Assembly (NCBI GenBank): GCA_050731755.1
Contig: JBOHPP010000213.1
Location: forward strand, 1-7,642
DNA from: JBOHPP01 sp050731755
GTDB taxonomy: Bacteria > Methylomirabilota > Methylomirabilia > Rokubacteriales > CSP1-6
Length of the DNA stretch: 7,642 nucleotides
Direction of reading: 5' to 3'
Position numbers and translations under genes: made by a program. The notes under the pieces are model-generated. The model saw only the letters and a program-made list of their open reading frames with translations. It was not told where the DNA came from and ran no database searches. Position 1 is the first letter of the stretch; each line of letters opens with the position of its first letter. This document shows, one piece after another, positions 7,022 to 7,642 of this stretch.

Positions 7022-7294
7022 GTGACCAAGGCCGAGCTTGTGACCGTCATGGCCCGCGCCTCCGGGGGGTCCAAGGCCGCGGCCGAGCGGGGGATGACCG
7101 CGTTCCTCGTCGGCGTTGTCGATTCGCTCCGCAACGGGCGCCGGGTGACAATCAGCGGCTTCGGGACCTTCGTGGTCTCCCGGCGCGCCGCCCGCAACGG
7201 CCGCAACCCGCGCACGGGCAGCGCCATCAAGATCCCGCCCGCGCGGGTGCCGCGCTTTCGCCCGAGCCGCGCCCTCAAGGGCGCCGTGCGTTGA
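7022..7294 (+). CDS. HU/IHF-family DNA-binding protein
   Basis: Small basic nucleoid-type protein of 90 aa, exactly the usual HU length. It starts with MTKAELV (GTG codon), has the ISGFGTF turn at 44-50, and carries the DNA-intercalating arm at 58-72 (RNGRNPRTG, with P63 as the intercalating proline), followed by IPPARVPRFRPSRALK at the C-terminus. The family binds and bends DNA non-specifically as dimers (HU) or at defined sites (IHF), acting in nucleoid structure, replication, recombination and transcription. The sequence cannot separate HU from an IHF-like subunit with confidence; the RNPRTG arm is common in HU. It follows the kinase stop by 9 nt on the same strand, so co-transcription is likely. 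Its last codons overlap the -35 element of the tRNA promoter. A later GTG (7040) or ATG (7049) in frame would remove the conserved MTKAELV, so 7022 is preferred. Confidence 0.95.
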   Translation: MTKAELVTVMARASGGSKAAAERGMTAFLVGVVDSLRNGRRVTISGFGTFVVSRRAARNGRNPRTGSAIKIPPARVPRFRPSRALKGAVR

Positions 7295-7320
7295 CTCGCC
7301 GTCGGGCCATGTGGTCTAAT
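7291..7320 (+). promoter_or_regulatory. Promoter of the tRNA-Gln/tRNA-Glu unit
   Basis: TTGACT at 7291-7296 (five of six matches to the -35 consensus) and TCTAAT at 7315-7320 (five of six to the -10) are separated by 18 bp. An upstream TG at 7312-7313 makes an extended -10. The -35 overlaps the HU stop codon TGA (7292-7294). Transcription would start near 7327, about 13 nt before tRNA-Gln. The stretch just after the -10, CCGATGCGG, is GC-rich as in growth-rate-controlled stable-RNA promoters. Predicted by eye, but the match is good and correctly placed. Confidence 0.65.
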
Positions 7321-7339
7321 CCGATGCGGTACTTGGTGG

Positions 7340-7413
7340 TGGGGGATCGTCTAGTGGTAGGACGCGTGGCTCTGGACCACGTAGCGGGGGTTCGAATCCT
7401 CCTCCCCCAGCCA
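7340..7413 (+). tRNA. tRNA-Gln (anticodon CUG), CCA encoded
   Basis: A complete cloverleaf can be folded by hand. The acceptor stem is TGGGGGA (7340-7346) with TCCCCCA (7403-7409). The D stem is GTCT/GGAC (7349-7352 with 7360-7363). The anticodon stem CGTGG/CCACG encloses the loop CTCTGGA (7370-7376), with anticodon CTG at 7372-7374, which reads CAG. The T stem GGGGG/CCTCC, with one G-T pair, encloses TTCGAAT (7391-7397). The discriminator is G7410, and CCA is encoded at 7411-7413. The first pair is U1-A72, typical of bacterial tRNA-Gln. Confidence 0.97.
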
Positions 7414-7425
7414 ATTCCCTTCGCC

Positions 7426-7501
7426 GGCCCCATCGTCTAGAGGCCCAGGACACGGCCCTCTCAAGGCTGAAACACGGGTTCGAATCCCGTTGGGGCCACC
7501 A
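7426..7501 (+). tRNA. tRNA-Glu (anticodon CUC), CCA encoded
   Basis: A complete cloverleaf can be folded by hand. The acceptor stem is GGCCCCA (7426-7432) with TGGGGCC (7491-7497). The D stem is GTCT/GGAC (7435-7438 with 7448-7451). The anticodon stem CGGCC/GGCTG, with one G-T pair, encloses CTCTCAA (7458-7464), with anticodon CTC at 7460-7462, which reads GAG. The T stem ACGGG/CCCGT encloses TTCGAAT (7479-7485). The discriminator is A7498, and CCA is encoded at 7499-7501. It lies 12 nt after tRNA-Gln and is very probably processed from the same transcript. Confidence 0.97.
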
Positions 7502-7529
7502 ACTTGACAGACAGTCCGAAATAGAGACC

Positions 7530-7548
7530 GAGGAAGAAGCCCTTCCTC
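7530..7548 (+). terminator. Hairpin downstream of the tRNAs, possible terminator
   Basis: GAGGAAG (7530-7536), loop AAGCC, CTTCCTC (7542-7548) forms a perfect 7-bp stem beginning 29 nt after the tRNA-Glu CCA. The following bases, TTCCAGTCCC, are not a proper U-tract, so it may be a weak or Rho-assisted terminator or a processing signal. It could also be chance. Confidence 0.3.
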
Positions 7549-7642
7549 TTCCAGTCCCGGCCCGCCGCAGTCCACCCGAAGACGCAGGTACGTCGTGATG
7601 AGAGGACGCGCATAATTAGCGCCTTCCGACGCGGCCTACCCG
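7549..7642. other. Unassigned sequence at the right edge
   Basis: No supported gene, RNA or repeat was found here. It is less GC-biased than the genes. A CATAAT at 7611-7616 resembles a -10 but has no -35 partner, and the short frame starting at ATG 7598 stops after five codons. It is probably an intergenic spacer before a gene beyond the window. Confidence 0.4.

Noticed and set aside
7426..7501. tRNA 3' end as an integration (att) site
   Set aside because: No integrase, no repeat of the tRNA 3' end and no foreign-looking segment is seen in the 141 nt that follow.
7504..7509. Perfect TTGACA after tRNA-Glu as a -35 for a further gene
   Set aside because: No -10-like hexamer occurs 15-19 bp downstream, and no gene follows within the window.
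7351..7575. 74-codon minus-strand frame with NGIRTRVSAL-like and EEDSNPRY-like peptides
   Set aside because: These peptides are the well-known false translation of tRNA antisense strands; the frame covers both tRNA genes.

Overview
This is a strongly GC-rich bacterial chromosomal segment by eye, with G or C at most third codon positions and long open shadow frames on both strands. It carries three minus-strand genes, two plus-strand genes and two tRNAs. The content (UbiD/UbiA quinone enzymes, a multi-GAF hybrid kinase, an HU-type protein, tRNAs with encoded CCA) suits a free-living, high-GC, probably Gram-negative or deep-branching soil or subsurface bacterium such as Methylomirabilota/Rokubacteria, Acidobacteria or a deltaproteobacterial lineage. 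No marker here settles the taxonomy.

Left part (4-2841, minus strand). Three closely packed genes read leftward from about 2870: a half-size integral-membrane permease of the YraQ/ArsP (DUF318) type, a UbiD-family prenylated-FMN decarboxylase, and a UbiA-family aromatic prenyltransferase. The permease and ubiD are 16 nt apart. ubiD and ubiA appear to overlap by 3 nt, with a CTG start for ubiA inside the ubiD stop. UbiA attaches a polyprenyl tail to an aromatic acid and UbiD removes the carboxylate, so the pair should supply two consecutive steps of ubiquinone or futalosine-route menaquinone synthesis. The permease's role is unknown.

Middle (2842-7012). A 58-nt divergent intergenic region holds candidate -10 elements for both directions, only a few bases apart. 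Rightward from 2900 lies one very large soluble hybrid sensor kinase of 1370 residues: PAS, five tandem GAF domains, HisKA, HATPase_c and a C-terminal receiver. All the expected catalytic residues are present (His1014 and Asp1293 as phospho-sites). There is no membrane segment and no separate response regulator beside it. Nine nt downstream is a 90-residue HU/IHF-family DNA-binding protein, probably co-transcribed with the kinase.

Right end (7291-7642). A good sigma70-type promoter starts inside the HU stop codon and should drive tRNA-Gln(CUG) and tRNA-Glu(CUC), which are 12 nt apart. A small hairpin follows, and the last ~90 nt hold nothing I can identify.

I see no mobile element, CRISPR array, toxin-antitoxin or defence system. 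The least ordinary points are the five-GAF kinase with its most similar GAF domains at the two ends, its linkage to an HU-type gene, the half-size permease heading a quinone operon, and the tightly packed control signals.
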